Source: Sphaerisporangium corydalis
GTDB lineage: Bacteria; Actinomycetota; Actinomycetes; Streptosporangiales; Streptosporangiaceae
NCBI RefSeq assembly: GCF_025506355.1
Contig: NZ_JANZYP010000014.1
Location: forward strand, 89,173-153,172
Direction of reading: 5' to 3'
Length of the DNA stretch: 64,000 nucleotides
Part shown: positions 63,525 through 64,000 of the stretch, piece by piece
Position numbering within the stretch: the first letter of the stretch is position 1
Layout: each line of letters opens with the position of its first letter
The notes under the pieces: model-generated
Database searches by the model: none
The model's input: the letters and a program-made list of their open reading frames with translations, nothing else
Told to the model about the DNA's origin: nothing
Position numbers and translations under genes: made by a program

Positions 63525-64000
63525 TCAGCGCGCGCGGAAAGTCATCGCAAACCTGGTGAAGTCGCCAGAGTCCTGTTCCCAGCGGTCCTCGGTGACGTGC
63601 AGATAGAGGGCGAACTGCCGCCCGCTCGCCGTCGTGAAGGCCCGGTCGAGGACGTGCACCGGCCCGGACTCCGGCCGCCAGGTGAACTCCCAGTCGGCGG
63701 CGGGGCGCCCGCGGAAGGGGCGTGACCGCAGGGCGATCCGCCGGTAGCCCGGGAGCAGGTTCTTGCCCACCGACTCGGCCTCGACGTGGCGCAGCGCGTC
63801 CAGCGGGGCGGATTCCGACCATCGGGTGGTGTCGACCAGCAGGTAGTTCGGGGACCCGGGAAGCCGGAACCTCACCCGGGTGGGCTCCCGCAGGAACTCC
63901 TTGGAACCGGCGGGCAGCGCCAGCGAGAAGCCCAGCGGGTCGGTGTGCGTACGCCACCCGGGCGGGAGCGTGGGCCGGGGGGAGGGCGACGGGGTGGCCG
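63525..64000 (-). CDS. Partial protein, C-terminal extracellular domain typical of actinobacterial Ser/Thr kinases
   Basis: At least 158 residues, open to the window edge. A Pro/Ser-rich linker leads into a beta-rich domain with PPGWRTHTDPLGFSLALP, VRFRLPGSPNYLLVDTTRWS, LPGYRRIALRS, AADWEFTWRP, GPVHVLDRAF and RQFALYLHVTEDRWEQ. This is the sensor-like tail found on many actinobacterial Ser/Thr kinases; the kinase domain itself would lie beyond 64000. It is transcribed into the PknB-type gene. Confidence 0.65.
   Translation of the reverse strand, partial: ATPSPSPRPTLPPGWRTHTDPLGFSLALPAGSKEFLREPTRVRFRLPGSPNYLLVDTTRWSESAPLDALRHVEAESVGKNLLPGYRRIALRSRPFRGRPAADWEFTWRPESGPVHVLDRAFTTASGRQFALYLHVTEDRWEQDSGDFTRFAMTFRAR

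Noticed and set aside
1..64000. tRNA or rRNA genes
   Set aside because: None of the intergenic stretches shows a cloverleaf-like sequence with CCA-proximal features or conserved rRNA segments; only the ileS T-box leader stands out as structured RNA.

Overview
The window is high-GC DNA from an actinomycete. The evidence is a complete dcw (division and cell wall) cluster with actinobacterial additions (wag31-type divIVA, sepF, DUF3040, an ileS T-box of the short translational type), a meso-DAP-type MurE, an F420/LLM-type oxidoreductase, a GAAC-N4-GTTC LexA box, and frequent GTG/TTG starts in tightly overlapped operons. Gene order and proteins would suit the Streptosporangiales, but genus cannot be fixed from sequence alone.

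Layout. 1-2.9 kb: tail of a molybdenum-hydroxylase maturation cluster (CoxE-like VWA protein, XdhC, MocA-like nucleotidyltransferase). 3-8.9 kb: housekeeping genes (LLM oxidoreductase, M24 aminopeptidase, efp, nusB, a methyltransferase, dinB behind a LexA box, DUF3040). 9.3-14.1 kb, minus strand: a moxR - DUF58 - transglutaminase operon with 4-base overlaps. 14.5-33.3 kb: the dcw run mraZ-rsmH-ftsL-ftsI-murE-murF-mraY-murD-ftsW-murG-murC-ftsQ-ftsZ-yggS-sepF-yggT-divIVA, opened by a promoter overlaid with 10-nt-period MraZ repeats. No ylmD/pgeF gene sits between ftsZ and yggS.

33.3-56 kb looks like accessory material between divIVA and the conserved ileS / dksA-like / lspA / rluD block. It holds a giant disordered membrane protein with two Cys/His modules, a DUF2247-like protein, an arginase-fold enzyme, a 2261-residue Rhs/YD-repeat toxin with a candidate immunity gene, an IS3 scar, a second N-terminally truncated Rhs core with a different toxin tip and its own candidate immunity protein, then a two-component system divergent from a DUF4097 lipoprotein plus ABC exporter, and a secreted tripeptidyl-aminopeptidase-like hydrolase.

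56-64 kb: ileS (minus) under a T-box, DUF167, DksA/TraR-like, lspA, rluD, then two minus-strand genes of the Ser/Thr-kinase type, the second cut by the window edge.

A recurring oddity is short tandem duplications sitting exactly on translation starts or stops: 24 bp at murD, about 50 bp between the DUF4097 lipoprotein and the ABC ATPase, 15 bp at the hydrolase stop codon, and 6 bp just after the yggS start.
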